A stretch of 64,000 nt of DNA from Microbacterium halotolerans (GTDB lineage Bacteria > Actinomycetota > Actinomycetes > Actinomycetales > Microbacteriaceae): NCBI RefSeq assembly GCF_003569805.1, contig NZ_KZ984051.1, positions 907,519 to 971,518 on the forward strand. Reading direction: 5' to 3'. Every line of letters begins with the position of its first letter. Positions within the stretch are counted from its first letter, which is position 1. This document shows, in pieces, positions 7,218 to 16,442 of the stretch. Under the pieces are notes generated by a model. The model was not told the DNA's origin. It saw only the letters and a list, made by a program, of their open reading frames with translations, and did no database searches. A program made the translations under genes and the position numbers.

Positions 7218-9743
7218 ATGGTTTCAATCCCCGGGCGGAGCGAGATCGTGGTGATCGGCGCGGGCATCGTGGGAAGCGCCCTCGTCAAGCACCTCGCAGC
7301 CCTCGGCGGGCGCGACATCCTGCTGATCGACAAGGGCCCGCTCCCCGACCCCGGCGGGTCCACCGGGCACGCGTCGAACTTCGTCTTCCCCGTCGACCAC
7401 TCGCGTGAGATCACCGACCTCACCACCGACTCGATGCGGCAGTACTCCGATCTCGGCGTGCTCATCGAGTGCGGCGGGATCGAGGCCGCTCGCACCCCGG
7501 AACGCCTGCAGGAGTTCACGCGCCGGATGTCGTCGGCTGAGGCTTGGGGCATCGAGGCCGAGCTGATCTCTCCGCAGCGGATCCGGGAACTGGTGCCGTT
7601 CATCCGGGAGGACCTGCTGCTCGGGGGCTTCCACACCCCGTCCGGTGCGATCGTCGATGCGGTGCGTGCGGGAGAGATGCTCCGGCAGGAGGCGATCGAT
7701 GCCGGGGCGCTGACGGTCTCCGACGAGACCGAGGTGACGGGCCTCGACAGCGTTTCCAGCGCCGACGGCCCGCGCATCACCAAGGTGCGCACCGACCGCG
7801 GTGACGTCGAGGCCGACATAGTCGTGATCGCCTGCGGCGTGTGGAGCCCGCGCATCGCCGAGATGGCGGGCGCGACGATTCCGCTCACGCCCGCCGTGCA
7901 CCAGATGGCCGACTTCGGGCCCATCCCGCAGCTCGAAGCCACAGGCGAGGTGATCTCGATGCCGCTGCTGCGCGACATGGATGCGAAGATGTACGAGCGC
8001 CAGCGCGGAGCCGACCTCGAGGTCGGCTCCTACGCGCACCGACCTCTGCTGCACGCACCCAGCGACATCCCACCACTCGGTCACGGCCCGCAGACCTCTC
8101 CCACCCGGATGCCGTTCAGCGGTGCCGACTTCGTGCCGCAGCTCGGCCACGCGCGCGAGCTGTTCGGCGAACTGCTGAACCAGCCGGGTGTGAAGCGGCA
8201 GGACGCGATCGACGGACTGCTCTCGATCACACCCGACGGCTCCCCCGTCCTCGGCGAGACGGCGGAGGTGCGGGGCCTGTGGTCGGCGGCCGCCGTGTGG
8301 ATCAAGGAGGGCCCGGCGGTCGGGCGCGCGCTGGCGGAGCGCATCGTCGCAGGCCACAGTGAGATCGACATCGACGGCGCGGACGTCGCACGCTTCCCCG
8401 CGCACGCCAGGTCGCGCTCTTTCGTCGAGCGCCGCTCCGCCGAGGGCTTCCCGAAGATCTACGGCATCAGCCACCCGCGCGAGCAGTACCTGTCCGAGCG
8501 CCCGATGCGCACCTCGCCGCTGCACACCCGCACGGCGGCGCTCGGCGCGGAGTACTATGAGGCATCAGGCTGGGAGCGCCCGCAGTGGTACGCGTCGAAC
8601 GCCGCGCTCGTCGGCGACTATGCGAGCCGGATCGGCGATCGCACCCACGAGTGGGACCAGCGCTGGTGGTCTTCGATCATCGAGGCCGAGCACCTCGCGA
8701 TGCGCGACCGCGCGGCGATGTTCGACCTGTCGTCGTTCGCGGTACTCGAGGTGGCGGGCCCCGGTGCGCTCGCTCTGCTGGAGCGGCTCACGGTCAACCG
8801 CATCGACCGCCCGGTCGGCAGCGTGGTCTACACGCCGATGCTCGATCCGGCAGGCGGATTCCGATCCGACCTCACCATCATCCGGATGGACGAAGAGCGG
8901 TTCGAGGTGATCACCGGCTCCTCCGACGGGCCGCGCGACGGAGCATGGCTGCGGCGCAATCTGCCGGGGGACGGCACGGTGCACCTGAGCGATGTGACAT
9001 CCGCTCGATCGGCGATCGGTCTGTGGGGCCCGCGCGCCCGCGACATCGCCCAGCGCGTCGTCGACGCCGACCTCTCCGACGAGGCGTTCGGCTTCGCCAC
9101 GGCGCAGCGCGTGAGCGTCGGCGGGGTGCCGGCCACCATGGCGCGGATCTCGTACGTCGGCGAGCTCGGCTGGGAGATCCACCTGCCGAGTGAGTACGCC
9201 GCTGCCGCGTGGGACAGGCTCTGGCAGGCGGGCGGCGACGACGGCGTGATCGCTGCCGGTGCCGGCGTCTACGGCACGACGGGTCGCATCGAGAAGGCGT
9301 TCCGCCTGATGGGCGCAGAGCTGACCGCCGACCGCGGCCCCGTCGAGGCGGGACTCGCCCTGTCGCGCGTGAAGGACGTCGACTTCATCGGGCGCGATGC
9401 GTACCTCGCCGAGCGCGAGGCCGACCCGGTCGCCGAGCTGGTGACCCTGGCGATGGTCGAGCCGCTCGCACCCGCCGCACACTTCCCCACGGGCTCAGAA
9501 CCCGTGCTGGAACCGGACGGCGCACCCATCACCGATGCGCGCGGTCTTCGCAGCTATGTCACGAGTGCGGGCCCCGCGCCCTCGCTCGGCAGGTACGTCA
9601 TGCTGGCGTATCTGCCGCCGGAGCGTGCCGCCATGGGCGCTCAGCTGTGCGTCGACTATCTCGGTCGTCGCCACCCCGTCGAGGTCGTCTCGCACGGCCG
9701 CGCCGGGGCGTTCGATCCGGATGGTTCGCGCATGCGATCCTGA
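7218..9743 (+). CDS. FAD-dependent oxidoreductase fused to GcvT aminomethyltransferase (dimethylglycine oxidase/sarcosine dehydrogenase-like)
   Basis: 841 residues from ATG 7218, 9 bases after GAGGGAG; ATG 7209 touches the ribosome site and is less likely. The N-terminal DAO-type FAD domain carries IVVIGAGIVGSALVKHLA and GGSTGHASNFVF, followed by an FAO_M bridge around residues 375-430. GcvT and GcvT_C domains fill the second half (IGLWGPRARDIAQ, ARISYVGELGWEIHLP). Such fusions oxidatively demethylate dimethylglycine or sarcosine and pass the methylene group to tetrahydrofolate. It heads an operon with a GcvT-like protein and formate-THF ligase, which fits methyl-group catabolism of betaine-derived compounds. 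The exact substrate is not fixed by the sequence. Confidence 0.88.
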   Translation: MVSIPGRSEIVVIGAGIVGSALVKHLAALGGRDILLIDKGPLPDPGGSTGHASNFVFPVDHSREITDLTTDSMRQYSDLGVLIECGGIEAARTPERLQEFTRRMSSAEAWGIEAELISPQRIRELVPFIREDLLLGGFHTPSGAIVDAVRAGEMLRQEAIDAGALTVSDETEVTGLDSVSSADGPRITKVRTDRGDVEADIVVIACGVWSPRIAEMAGATIPLTPAVHQMADFGPIPQLEATGEVISMPLLRDMDAKMYERQRGADLEVGSYAHRPLLHAPSDIPPLGHGPQTSPTRMPFSGADFVPQLGHARELFGELLNQPGVKRQDAIDGLLSITPDGSPVLGETAEVRGLWSAAAVWIKEGPAVGRALAERIVAGHSEIDIDGADVARFPAHARSRSFVERRSAEGFPKIYGISHPREQYLSERPMRTSPLHTRTAALGAEYYEASGWERPQWYASNAALVGDYASRIGDRTHEWDQRWWSSIIEAEHLAMRDRAAMFDLSSFAVLEVAGPGALALLERLTVNRIDRPVGSVVYTPMLDPAGGFRSDLTIIRMDEERFEVITGSSDGPRDGAWLRRNLPGDGTVHLSDVTSARSAIGLWGPRARDIAQRVVDADLSDEAFGFATAQRVSVGGVPATMARISYVGELGWEIHLPSEYAAAAWDRLWQAGGDDGVIAAGAGVYGTTGRIEKAFRLMGAELTADRGPVEAGLALSRVKDVDFIGRDAYLAEREADPVAELVTLAMVEPLAPAAHFPTGSEPVLEPDGAPITDARGLRSYVTSAGPAPSLGRYVMLAYLPPERAAMGAQLCVDYLGRRHPVEVVSHGRAGAFDPDGSRMRS

Positions 9744-9847
9744 CGGATCCGGACTCCCGCTCACAAGGGGCGAGACCCGCCTCTTGCGCAGGAAAACCCC
9801 CGGTGATACACCGGAATGAGAAGGATGTGCCGGACGAGGAGGTCCTC

Positions 9848-11047
9848 ATGTCTGTGAACCCCGATCCACGGATTCTGCTCTACCCGAGGCTGCGGAAGTC
9901 GCCTTTCTTCCACGCCTCTCGACAGCACGGTGTGGCGATGTACAGCGTCTACAACCACACATACCACCCCCGTCACTACGGCGACCCGGTCGAGGAGTAC
10001 TGGGCGCTCGTGAACGGCGTCACACTCTGGGACGTCGGCGTCGAACGCCAGATCGAGATCACCGGCCCCGACGCATTCGAGTTCACGAACATGCTCGTGC
10101 CGCGCGATCTGTCCAAGTGCGCCGTCGGTCAGTGCAAGTACGTGTTCCTCACCGCAGAGGACGGCGGCATCATCAACGACCCCGTGCTGCTGCGGCTCGG
10201 TGAGAATCACTTCTGGCTCTCGCTCGCCGACAGCGACGTGCTGCTGTGGGCGCGCGGTCTTGCGCTGAACTCCGGTCTCGACGTCACGATCCGCGAGGCC
10301 GACGTCGGCCCCGTGCAGGTGCAGGGCCCGCTCGCCGGCGCACTGATGAGCGAGGTGTTCGGCGCAGACGTGCTCGATGTCGGGTACTACTGGTTGCGCG
10401 AATACGAGCTCGACGGCATGCAGGTCGTCGTCTCGCGCACCGGATACACGGCGGAGCTCGGCTTCGAGATCTACGTGCGCAATGCCAGCCGCGACGGCGA
10501 ACAGCTGTGGAACAAGATCTGGGAGGTCGGCCGCCCGTTCGACCTCAAGGTCATCGGGCCGTGCCACATCCGGCGCATCGAAGCGGGCATCCTGTCGTAC
10601 GGGTGCGACATCACCCTCGACACGAACCCCTTCGAGGTCGGCATGGGCTACGACTGGATGGTCGACGTCGACCAGGAGCCCGACTTCATCGGCAAGGAGG
10701 CCCTCCGCCGCGTCAAGCAGGAGGGCGTCTCGCGTCGAATGGTCGGTCTCGAGATCGGCGGCGATCGGCTCGGCACGTTCAATGACGGTTCGATGATCGA
10801 GGCGTTCACGGTGCTCGACGGTGAGATGCCCGTCGGCGAGGTGACGTCTGCGTGCTTCTCGCCACGGCTCGAACGCAACATCGGCCTGGCGATGGTGCCG
10901 GTGTCGCTCAGCGAGATCGGCACCGACGTGCAGGTCGCGACCCCCGCGGGGATCGTGCCGGCGACCGTGGTGCCCAAGCCCTTCGTCGACCCGACGAAGG
11001 AACGACCGAAGCAGTCGATGCGATCGGACGAGGCGGCCGCTTCGTGA
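9848..11047 (+). CDS. GcvT-family folate-dependent methyltransferase (DmdA/LigM-like)
   Basis: 399 residues; the start is set by a strong GAGGAGG before ATG 9848. It is a stand-alone GcvT-fold protein with VTLWDVGVERQIEITGPDAFEF, LVPRDLSKCAVGQCKYVF and SRTGYTAELGFEIYVRN, then the C-terminal barrel. This subgroup is close to DMSP demethylase and O-demethylases such as LigM rather than to the glycine-cleavage T protein, and no gcvH or gcvP is nearby. It would move a methyl or methylene group to tetrahydrofolate. It lies 104 bases after the flavoenzyme and 25 before fhs. Glycine cleavage T is the main alternative label. No recognisable riboswitch lies in the 104-base gap. Confidence 0.82.
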   Translation: MSVNPDPRILLYPRLRKSPFFHASRQHGVAMYSVYNHTYHPRHYGDPVEEYWALVNGVTLWDVGVERQIEITGPDAFEFTNMLVPRDLSKCAVGQCKYVFLTAEDGGIINDPVLLRLGENHFWLSLADSDVLLWARGLALNSGLDVTIREADVGPVQVQGPLAGALMSEVFGADVLDVGYYWLREYELDGMQVVVSRTGYTAELGFEIYVRNASRDGEQLWNKIWEVGRPFDLKVIGPCHIRRIEAGILSYGCDITLDTNPFEVGMGYDWMVDVDQEPDFIGKEALRRVKQEGVSRRMVGLEIGGDRLGTFNDGSMIEAFTVLDGEMPVGEVTSACFSPRLERNIGLAMVPVSLSEIGTDVQVATPAGIVPATVVPKPFVDPTKERPKQSMRSDEAAAS

Positions 11048-11072
11048 GCCTGGCTGACGAGGAGGAGACCGG

Positions 11073-12770
11073 ATGAGCGGCGGGCGGCTGAACAGTCTCG
11101 AGATCGCAGCACAGGCAGAGATCCGACCGATCGAGCAGATCGCCGAGGCGATGGGGCTGCCGAGCGAGTTCGCCGAGCCGTACGGATCCGGTGTCGCCAA
11201 AATCGACCTCGCGGCGATCGACGCGCTGCGGGACAGGCCTAGGGCGAAGTACGTGCTCGTCACCGCCGTCACGCCGACGCCGCTCGGGGAGGGGAAGACC
11301 ACCACGACCGTCGGTCTCGGGCAGGGGCTGCAGCACATCGGACGCCGCGCTGTGCTCGCACTGCGGCAGCCGTCTCTGGGGCCGACCATGGGCATCAAGG
11401 GTGGAGGCGCGGGCGCCGGCCGCAGCCAGGTCGTGCCGATGGAGCGGCTCAATCTGCACCTCACCGGCGACATCCACGCCGTCGCCGCGGCGCACAACCA
11501 GCTCGCCGCGCAGGTCGACAACCACCTGATGCGCGGCGCGCCATCCGGACTCGATCCTGCGCGCACGACATGGCGCAGGACGGTCGACATCGACGACCGT
11601 CCGCTGCGCCGCGTCGTGACGGGTCTCGGCGGCAACGGCCCCGTTCGCGAGACGGGGTTCGACATCACGGCGGCGTCGGAGGTGATGGCGGCGCTGTCGC
11701 TGTCGCGTTCGCTGGCGGATCTGCGCGAGCGGATGGGCCGCATCGTCGTCGGCTGGACGCGCGACGGCGACCCTGTCACCGCGGAGGACATCCGGGCGGC
11801 CGGTGCGATGACCGTGCTGCTGAAGCAGGCGCTGCGGCCGAACCTGATGCAGACGATCGAGCACACGCCGGTGCTCGTGCACTGCGGACCGTTCGGGAAC
11901 ATCGCCACGGGGAACTCATCGGTGGTGGCCGACCTCATCGGCCAGCGCTGCGGCGAGTTCCTCGTCACCGAAGCGGGCTTCGCCTCCGACATGGGGGCCG
12001 AGCGGTTCTTCAACATCAAGTGCCGGGTATCGGGGCTGACGCCGGATGCTGCCGTCGTGGTCACGACGGTGCGGGCGCTCAAAGCGCATTCGGGCAGGCA
12101 CAGGGTCGTGGCAGGCCGGCCGCTTCCGGATGAGATGCTCGCGGAGAACCCGGATGAGGTGCGCGAGGGCGCAGACAACCTGCGCCACCACATCGGCATC
12201 GTGCGCAGGCACGGTGTGCCGGTCGTCGTCGCCGTGAACGCCTTCGCGTCGGATCACGCGAGTGAGCACGACGCGATCCGGCGCGTGGCGGCGGAGGAGG
12301 GCGTGGCCTGCGCCGTGTCGACGCACGTCGCCGACGGCGGCGAGGGCGCGGCGGAGCTCGCGGAGCTGGTGGACCGGGCGACGCAGGAGCCGACGCAGTT
12401 CGAGTTCCTCTATCCGGAGAGCGCCGGCCTCGAGGAGAAGATCACCGCTATCGCGACTCAGGTGTACGGTGCAGACGGCGTCGACATCAGCCCCGGTGCT
12501 CGGCGCGACCTCGACGAGTTCACGCGCCGCGGCTACGGGGCGCTGCCCGTATGCGTGGCGAAGACGCACCTGTCGCTGTCAGCCGATCCGTCGCTGCGAG
12601 GCGCACCGACCGGCTGGCGCCTGCCCGTGCGCGAGGTGCGCCTGTCGGCCGGTGCCGGATTCGTGTACCTCATCTGCGGCGACATGCAGACGATGCCCGG
12701 CCTCGGTTCCGCGCCGGCCGCCGAGCAGATCGACATCGATGAGAACGGGGAGACGGTGGGGCTGTACTGA
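11073..12770 (+). CDS. fhs: Formate-tetrahydrofolate ligase
   Basis: 565 residues, full length. The P-loop-like TPTPLGEGKTTTTVGLGQGL and the family stretch RQPSLGPTMGIKGGGAGAGRSQV are intact. It interconverts formate plus THF plus ATP with 10-formyl-THF. A strong GAGGAGGAGA precedes ATG 11073. Together with two upstream folate-dependent demethylases it either disposes of one-carbon units as formate with ATP gain or feeds purine synthesis. No folD lies in the window. Confidence 0.97.
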   Translation: MSGGRLNSLEIAAQAEIRPIEQIAEAMGLPSEFAEPYGSGVAKIDLAAIDALRDRPRAKYVLVTAVTPTPLGEGKTTTTVGLGQGLQHIGRRAVLALRQPSLGPTMGIKGGGAGAGRSQVVPMERLNLHLTGDIHAVAAAHNQLAAQVDNHLMRGAPSGLDPARTTWRRTVDIDDRPLRRVVTGLGGNGPVRETGFDITAASEVMAALSLSRSLADLRERMGRIVVGWTRDGDPVTAEDIRAAGAMTVLLKQALRPNLMQTIEHTPVLVHCGPFGNIATGNSSVVADLIGQRCGEFLVTEAGFASDMGAERFFNIKCRVSGLTPDAAVVVTTVRALKAHSGRHRVVAGRPLPDEMLAENPDEVREGADNLRHHIGIVRRHGVPVVVAVNAFASDHASEHDAIRRVAAEEGVACAVSTHVADGGEGAAELAELVDRATQEPTQFEFLYPESAGLEEKITAIATQVYGADGVDISPGARRDLDEFTRRGYGALPVCVAKTHLSLSADPSLRGAPTGWRLPVREVRLSAGAGFVYLICGDMQTMPGLGSAPAAEQIDIDENGETVGLY

Positions 12771-12782
12771 ACCAGCAGGATG

Positions 12783-12811
12783 ATGACAAAAGGCAGACAT
12801 CGCCGTAGAAT
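12783..12811 (+). promoter_or_regulatory. Promoter of the toxin-antitoxin operon (leaderless)
   Basis: ATGACA (12783-12788), a 17-base spacer and TAGAAT (12806-12811) make a near-consensus vegetative promoter. The -10 ends six bases before the GTG of the toxin gene, so transcription should begin at or near the start codon and the mRNA would be leaderless. Confidence 0.75.
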
Positions 12812-12817
12812 AGACCC

Positions 12818-13126
12818 GTGAAGCCGATGCGATGGAGTGCGGAGAAGAACAGGCTCCTCGCGGTGGAACGCGGTATCACATTCGAACGTGTGGTCGTCGC
12901 GGTCGAGATGGGCCGTCTTCTCGACACGATGGAGCATCCGAACCGCCAGCGGTATCCGAACCAGAGGATTCTCATCGTCGAGATCGATGGATATGCCTTC
13001 GTCGTGCCTTACGTCGAAGAGGAGGAACAGATCTTTTTGAAGACGGTGATCCCGAGTCGCAAAGCGACCAGAGACTACCTCGGTTCGAAGACAGGCAGCG
13101 AAGGAGCAGATGATGAGCGAGCTTGA
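12818..13126 (+). CDS. BrnT-like (DUF4258-type) toxin of a toxin-antitoxin pair
   Basis: 102 residues from GTG 12818. The pattern WSAEKNRLLAVERGITFERV, a short acidic linker, ILIVEIDGYAFVVPYVEEEE and the closing FLKTVIPSRKATRDYLG is that of small BrnT-type ribonuclease toxins. No membrane segment. The antitoxin gene follows and overlaps its 3' end. The toxin-first order matches BrnTA-like modules. Activity is inferred from family and context only. Confidence 0.75.
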   Translation: MKPMRWSAEKNRLLAVERGITFERVVVAVEMGRLLDTMEHPNRQRYPNQRILIVEIDGYAFVVPYVEEEEQIFLKTVIPSRKATRDYLGSKTGSEGADDERA

Positions 13127-13400
13127 TCAAGAGGAAGTCGATGTTCTCGAGTCATTCGAGCGCGGCGAGTGGCGGTCCGTGCTCACGGACGAGGAACGCG
13201 CCAGGCTGCAGGCGGCTGCTCGCTCGGCGGGAGTCAAAGACCGCCGAGTGAACATCCGATTCTCGTCAGGCGATCTGCTCGACATCCAGGCGCGCGCTCT
13301 TGCAGAGGGGATGCCGTATCAGACGCTCATCTCGAGTGTGATGCACAAGTACGTGACAGGACGCCTGGTCGAGCAGGGGGACCAAGAACGAGCGGCCTGA
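13113..13400 (+). CDS. CopG/BrnA-like antitoxin
   Basis: 95 residues from ATG 13113 (AAGGAG is correctly spaced from this codon; ATG 13110 is too close). The N-terminus is acidic (LDQEEVDVLESFERGEW). The C-terminal half RRVNIRFSSGDLLDIQARAL, EGMPYQTLISSVMHKYV is a ribbon-helix-helix typical of antitoxins that neutralise the toxin and repress their own promoter. It overlaps the toxin gene by 14 bases. The pair sits just upstream of hemL, at the right edge of the cargo in the heme locus. Confidence 0.78.
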   Translation: MSELDQEEVDVLESFERGEWRSVLTDEERARLQAAARSAGVKDRRVNIRFSSGDLLDIQARALAEGMPYQTLISSVMHKYVTGRLVEQGDQERAA

Positions 13401-13480
13401 CAGCTGAGCGTGCATGATGGTCAATGCTGATGCGACCCCGCCTCGTTTCGTGCTCATCCGCCATCCGGGAGAATGGAACC

Positions 13481-14803
13481 ATGGCGGATCGCAACGAGGA
13501 ACTGTTCACCCAGGCACGTGAGGTCATTCCGGGGGGCGTGAACTCCCCCGTGCGCGCATACGGATCGGTCGGCGGCACGCCGCGGTTCCTCGCCAGTGCG
13601 AAGGGCGCGTATGTCACCGACGCGGCAGGGCGCGAGTACGTCGACCTGATCGCGTCGTGGGGGCCCGCGCTGCTGGGTCACGCGCATCCGGATGTCGTGG
13701 CCGCCGTCACGCAGGCGGCCCAGCGAGGGCTGTCGTTCGGTGCTCCGACCGAGGCAGAGAGCCGCCTGGCCGAGCTGATCGCCTCCCGCGTGAGCGCTGG
13801 CGGGCTGAGCCCCGTCGACGAGGTGCGGTTGGTCTCCACGGGAACCGAGGCGACGATGACCGCGATCCGGCTCGCGCGCGGCGCGACCGGGCGCGACCTG
13901 CTGGTGAAGTTCGACGGCAACTATCACGGCCACTCCGACGGGCTGCTCGCCGCCGCCGGTTCCGGCGTGGCGACGCTCGCGCTGCCGGGCACTGCCGGCG
14001 TGCCCGAGGCCGTCGCCGCGCAGACGCTCGTCGTTCCCTACGGCGACGTCGACGCCGTGCGCGCGGTGTTCGCAGAGCACGGTGACCGCATCGCCGCGAT
14101 CATCGTCGAAGCGGCACCGGCGAACATGGGCGTGATCGAGCCGCCCGCAGGCTTCAACGCGTCGCTCGCTGCCATCGCGCATGCTTCTGGCGCACTGCTG
14201 ATCGTCGACGAGGTGCTCACCGGCTTCCGCGTGCACCCCGCGGGCAACTGGGGGCGGCAGGTCGCCTCGGGCGAGGCGTATGAGCCGGATCTGTTCACCT
14301 TCGGCAAGGTCGTCGGCGGCGGCATGCCGCTGGCCGCGCTGGGCGGCAGGCGTTCCGTGATGGAGCAGCTAGCGCCGACCGGTCCGGTCTACCAAGCGGG
14401 CACCCTCTCCGGGAACCCGCTGTCGGTGGCGGCGGGCATCGCGACGCTCGAGCTCGCGACGGACGATGTCTACCGCCGGCTCGACGCGGCGGCCGACGTC
14501 GTGACGGAGGCACTGACCGACGCGCTCGCCGCAGAGGGCGTCGCGCACTCGATCTCGCGGGTGGGCTCGTTGTTCGGCGTCGCGTTCTCCGAGGCGAAGC
14601 CCGGCTCGTACGCCGAGGCGAAGGCGCAGGACGCATTCCGCTTCACGCCGTTCTTCCACTCCATGCTGGAGCAGGGCGTGCACCTGCCGCCGAGCGTGTT
14701 CGAGGCGTGGTTCGTCACGGCCGCGCACGACGAGGCGGCGCTGGCGAGGATCACCCACGCGCTTCCCGCGGCGGCGAAGGCGGCCGCAGCGGCGACGATC
14801 TGA
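13481..14803 (+). CDS. hemL: Glutamate-1-semialdehyde 2,1-aminomutase
   Basis: 440 residues from ATG 13481 ([20 protein letters not shown]); upstream codons in frame do not resemble the family. The PLP lysine is in [19 protein letters not shown]; other conserved stretches are [14 protein letters not shown] and [13 protein letters not shown]. It makes 5-aminolevulinate, the substrate of HemB. It is a heme-operon gene now separated from hemB by about 12 kb. Confidence 0.97.
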   Translation: MADRNEELFTQAREVIPGGVNSPVRAYGSVGGTPRFLASAKGAYVTDAAGREYVDLIASWGPALLGHAHPDVVAAVTQAAQRGLSFGAPTEAESRLAELIASRVSAGGLSPVDEVRLVSTGTEATMTAIRLARGATGRDLLVKFDGNYHGHSDGLLAAAGSGVATLALPGTAGVPEAVAAQTLVVPYGDVDAVRAVFAEHGDRIAAIIVEAAPANMGVIEPPAGFNASLAAIAHASGALLIVDEVLTGFRVHPAGNWGRQVASGEAYEPDLFTFGKVVGGGMPLAALGGRRSVMEQLAPTGPVYQAGTLSGNPLSVAAGIATLELATDDVYRRLDAAADVVTEALTDALAAEGVAHSISRVGSLFGVAFSEAKPGSYAEAKAQDAFRFTPFFHSMLEQGVHLPPSVFEAWFVTAAHDEAALARITHALPAAAKAAAAATI

Positions 14804-14847
14804 GCCGAAGCGGGGGAATGTCCGAGGGGCCGGGTAGCGTTCCGAGC

Positions 14848-15714
14848 ATGAGATACGGATTCATCGGAAGCTACGGCAGCCCGCAGCAGCAGGTGCGGTT
14901 GGCGCGCGAATGCGAGGACAGCGGTTGGGACGGCTTCTTCACATGGGACGGCATGAGTCTCGACGCCGGGGAGTTCGACGCGGGCCCCACGTGGGATCCG
15001 TTCGCCCTCCTCGGCTCGGTCGCGTCGGTCACTGAGCGCATCACGCTGGGTGCGATGGTGTTCGCTGTGCCGCGGCGCAGGCCGTGGGAGTTCGCGCAGC
15101 AGGCGCTCACGGTCGATCACCTCTCGGAGGGGCGACTGGTGCTTCCTGTCGGCATGGGGGTCTCGATCGACAGGGCGTTCACGTCGGTTCCCGAGCAGCG
15201 CGAGCCGCTGCGCGAACGAGCGCGGCTGCTCGACGAGCACCTCGCGTGGCTGGAGCGGTCATGGAGCACCGACACCTTCGAATTCGATGGCGAGTTCGTG
15301 CGCACGGGTGAGTTCCAGTTCCCGCAGGCGCCGGTGAACGGTCGCATCCCGGTGTGGCCGGTCGGCGTGTGGGACGCGGTCACGCCGCCGCGCCGCAGCC
15401 TCGATCGCGCACTGCGCTGGGACGGCATCGTCCCTCAGGTGCGCGGCGGCGACTCACCTGAGGACGCCGAGCCGACGCCCGCAGACATCGCGGCACTCGC
15501 CGGTTGGATCGACACGCACCGCGACGGCGGCTGTGGGCCGTACGACATCGTCTTCCAAGGGCGGCTCGACGACGAGCCGGCCGTCGCGGCCGAGCAGGCG
15601 AAGGCAGCGGCCGACGCCGGTGCGACCTGGTGGATCGAATCTTGGTGGGATCCGGCGACGGTCACACCCGAGCGACTGCTGGAGCGAGCGAAGAAGGGGC
15701 CGCCGAAGGCGTGA
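14848..15714 (+). CDS. Luciferase-like (LLM class) flavin/F420-dependent oxidoreductase
   Basis: 288 residues from ATG 14848, giving the family-like N-terminus MRYGFIGSYGSPQQQVRLA. TAGCGT lies seven bases before this ATG and supports a leaderless start; ATG 14818 with GGGGGA is the alternative. The TIM-barrel LLM fold is visible in ITLGAMVFAVPRRRPWEFAQQ and VLPVGMGV. The neighbourhood (cofC, fgd, fbiC on the opposite strand) makes F420H2 a more likely cofactor than FMNH2, but the residues do not settle it. Substrate unknown. It converges on cofC with 8 bases between stops. Confidence 0.85.
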   Translation: MRYGFIGSYGSPQQQVRLARECEDSGWDGFFTWDGMSLDAGEFDAGPTWDPFALLGSVASVTERITLGAMVFAVPRRRPWEFAQQALTVDHLSEGRLVLPVGMGVSIDRAFTSVPEQREPLRERARLLDEHLAWLERSWSTDTFEFDGEFVRTGEFQFPQAPVNGRIPVWPVGVWDAVTPPRRSLDRALRWDGIVPQVRGGDSPEDAEPTPADIAALAGWIDTHRDGGCGPYDIVFQGRLDDEPAVAAEQAKAAADAGATWWIESWWDPATVTPERLLERAKKGPPKA

Positions 15715-15722
15715 CGCGACGT

Positions 15723-16442
15723 TCAGGCAAGCAGCGCTGCGGTGCGCGGGCCGAGCCCGAGCCCGCGGGCGGCGGTCAGGTGCGCGGCGGTATCGACATC
15801 CTGACGCAGAGTCGATGACGTCGGCACGTCGAGCGGCGCGGCGCCCGCGGCGAGGTGGCGGGCGTATGAGTCGGCGCCGAAGCGCAGCAGCTCCGGATGC
15901 GCATGTGCCAGCAGCGTCGTGCCGGTGCCGTCCGCATCCGCGACGACGAGCGCTCGGCCGTTCGTCTGTGCCGAACGAGGCGGATCACGGTCGAAACGCG
16001 GCGAACGGCGCAGATGAACAGGGTCGACCGCATGCGCCAGCGCACCGTCGAGATCGGCGGGGCGCAGAGCGGGCAGATCGCCCAGCATCGCGGCGCTGCG
16101 GCGCGCACTCGCAGTGGCGAGACCCGCGGCGATCGCGGCGTTGAGGCCGTTCGCAGGGTCGGCGACCACGGTGACCCGCGCTGCGGCACCGTGCACGGTC
16201 GACGGGTGCGTGCGCCCCAGTTCCTCGCGCACGCCGGCGTCATCGGTGACGACGATCAGTTCGGCGACCAGGTTCGCACCTGCGGCGGCCGCGATCGTGT
16301 CCAGGGCGATGGCGCGCGCTATCGCCTCGCGCTCGACACCGGGAACCGCGAGTCGGGATTTGCCCACCGAAGCGGGCTTCACCGGCACGATCAGCGCCCA
16401 CGTCCGCCTGCCCCGGTCATCCGGGGCGTCTGCCGAGCTCAC
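15723..16442 (-). CDS. cofC: 2-phospho-L-lactate (phosphoenolpyruvate) guanylyltransferase
   Basis: 239 residues. The nucleotidyltransferase start is ALIVPVKPASVGKSRLA, followed by ELIVVTDDAGVREELG and AAMLGDLPALRPADLD (the metal-binding GDLPAL), then TGTTLLAHAHPELLRFG. CofC/FbiD activates the phosphoacid with GTP for transfer to FO in F420 synthesis. GTG 16442 overlaps the fgd stop (GTGA), so the two are co-translated. Confidence 0.9.
   Translation of the reverse strand: MSSADAPDDRGRRTWALIVPVKPASVGKSRLAVPGVEREAIARAIALDTIAAAAGANLVAELIVVTDDAGVREELGRTHPSTVHGAAARVTVVADPANGLNAAIAAGLATASARRSAAMLGDLPALRPADLDGALAHAVDPVHLRRSPRFDRDPPRSAQTNGRALVVADADGTGTTLLAHAHPELLRFGADSYARHLAAGAAPLDVPTSSTLRQDVDTAAHLTAARGLGLGPRTAALLA

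Noticed and set aside
9744..9847. Glycine riboswitch before the GcvT-like gene
   Set aside because: The gap lacks the conserved aptamer core; only a six-base hairpin is present.
9761..12199. Long minus-strand open frame (812 codons) opposite the GcvT-like and fhs genes
   Set aside because: Antisense shadow; composition is that of reversed codons and no protein motif is visible.
1293..13480. Integrase-driven genomic island
   Set aside because: No integrase, tRNA target or short att repeats; the hemB repeat is better explained by tandem duplication.
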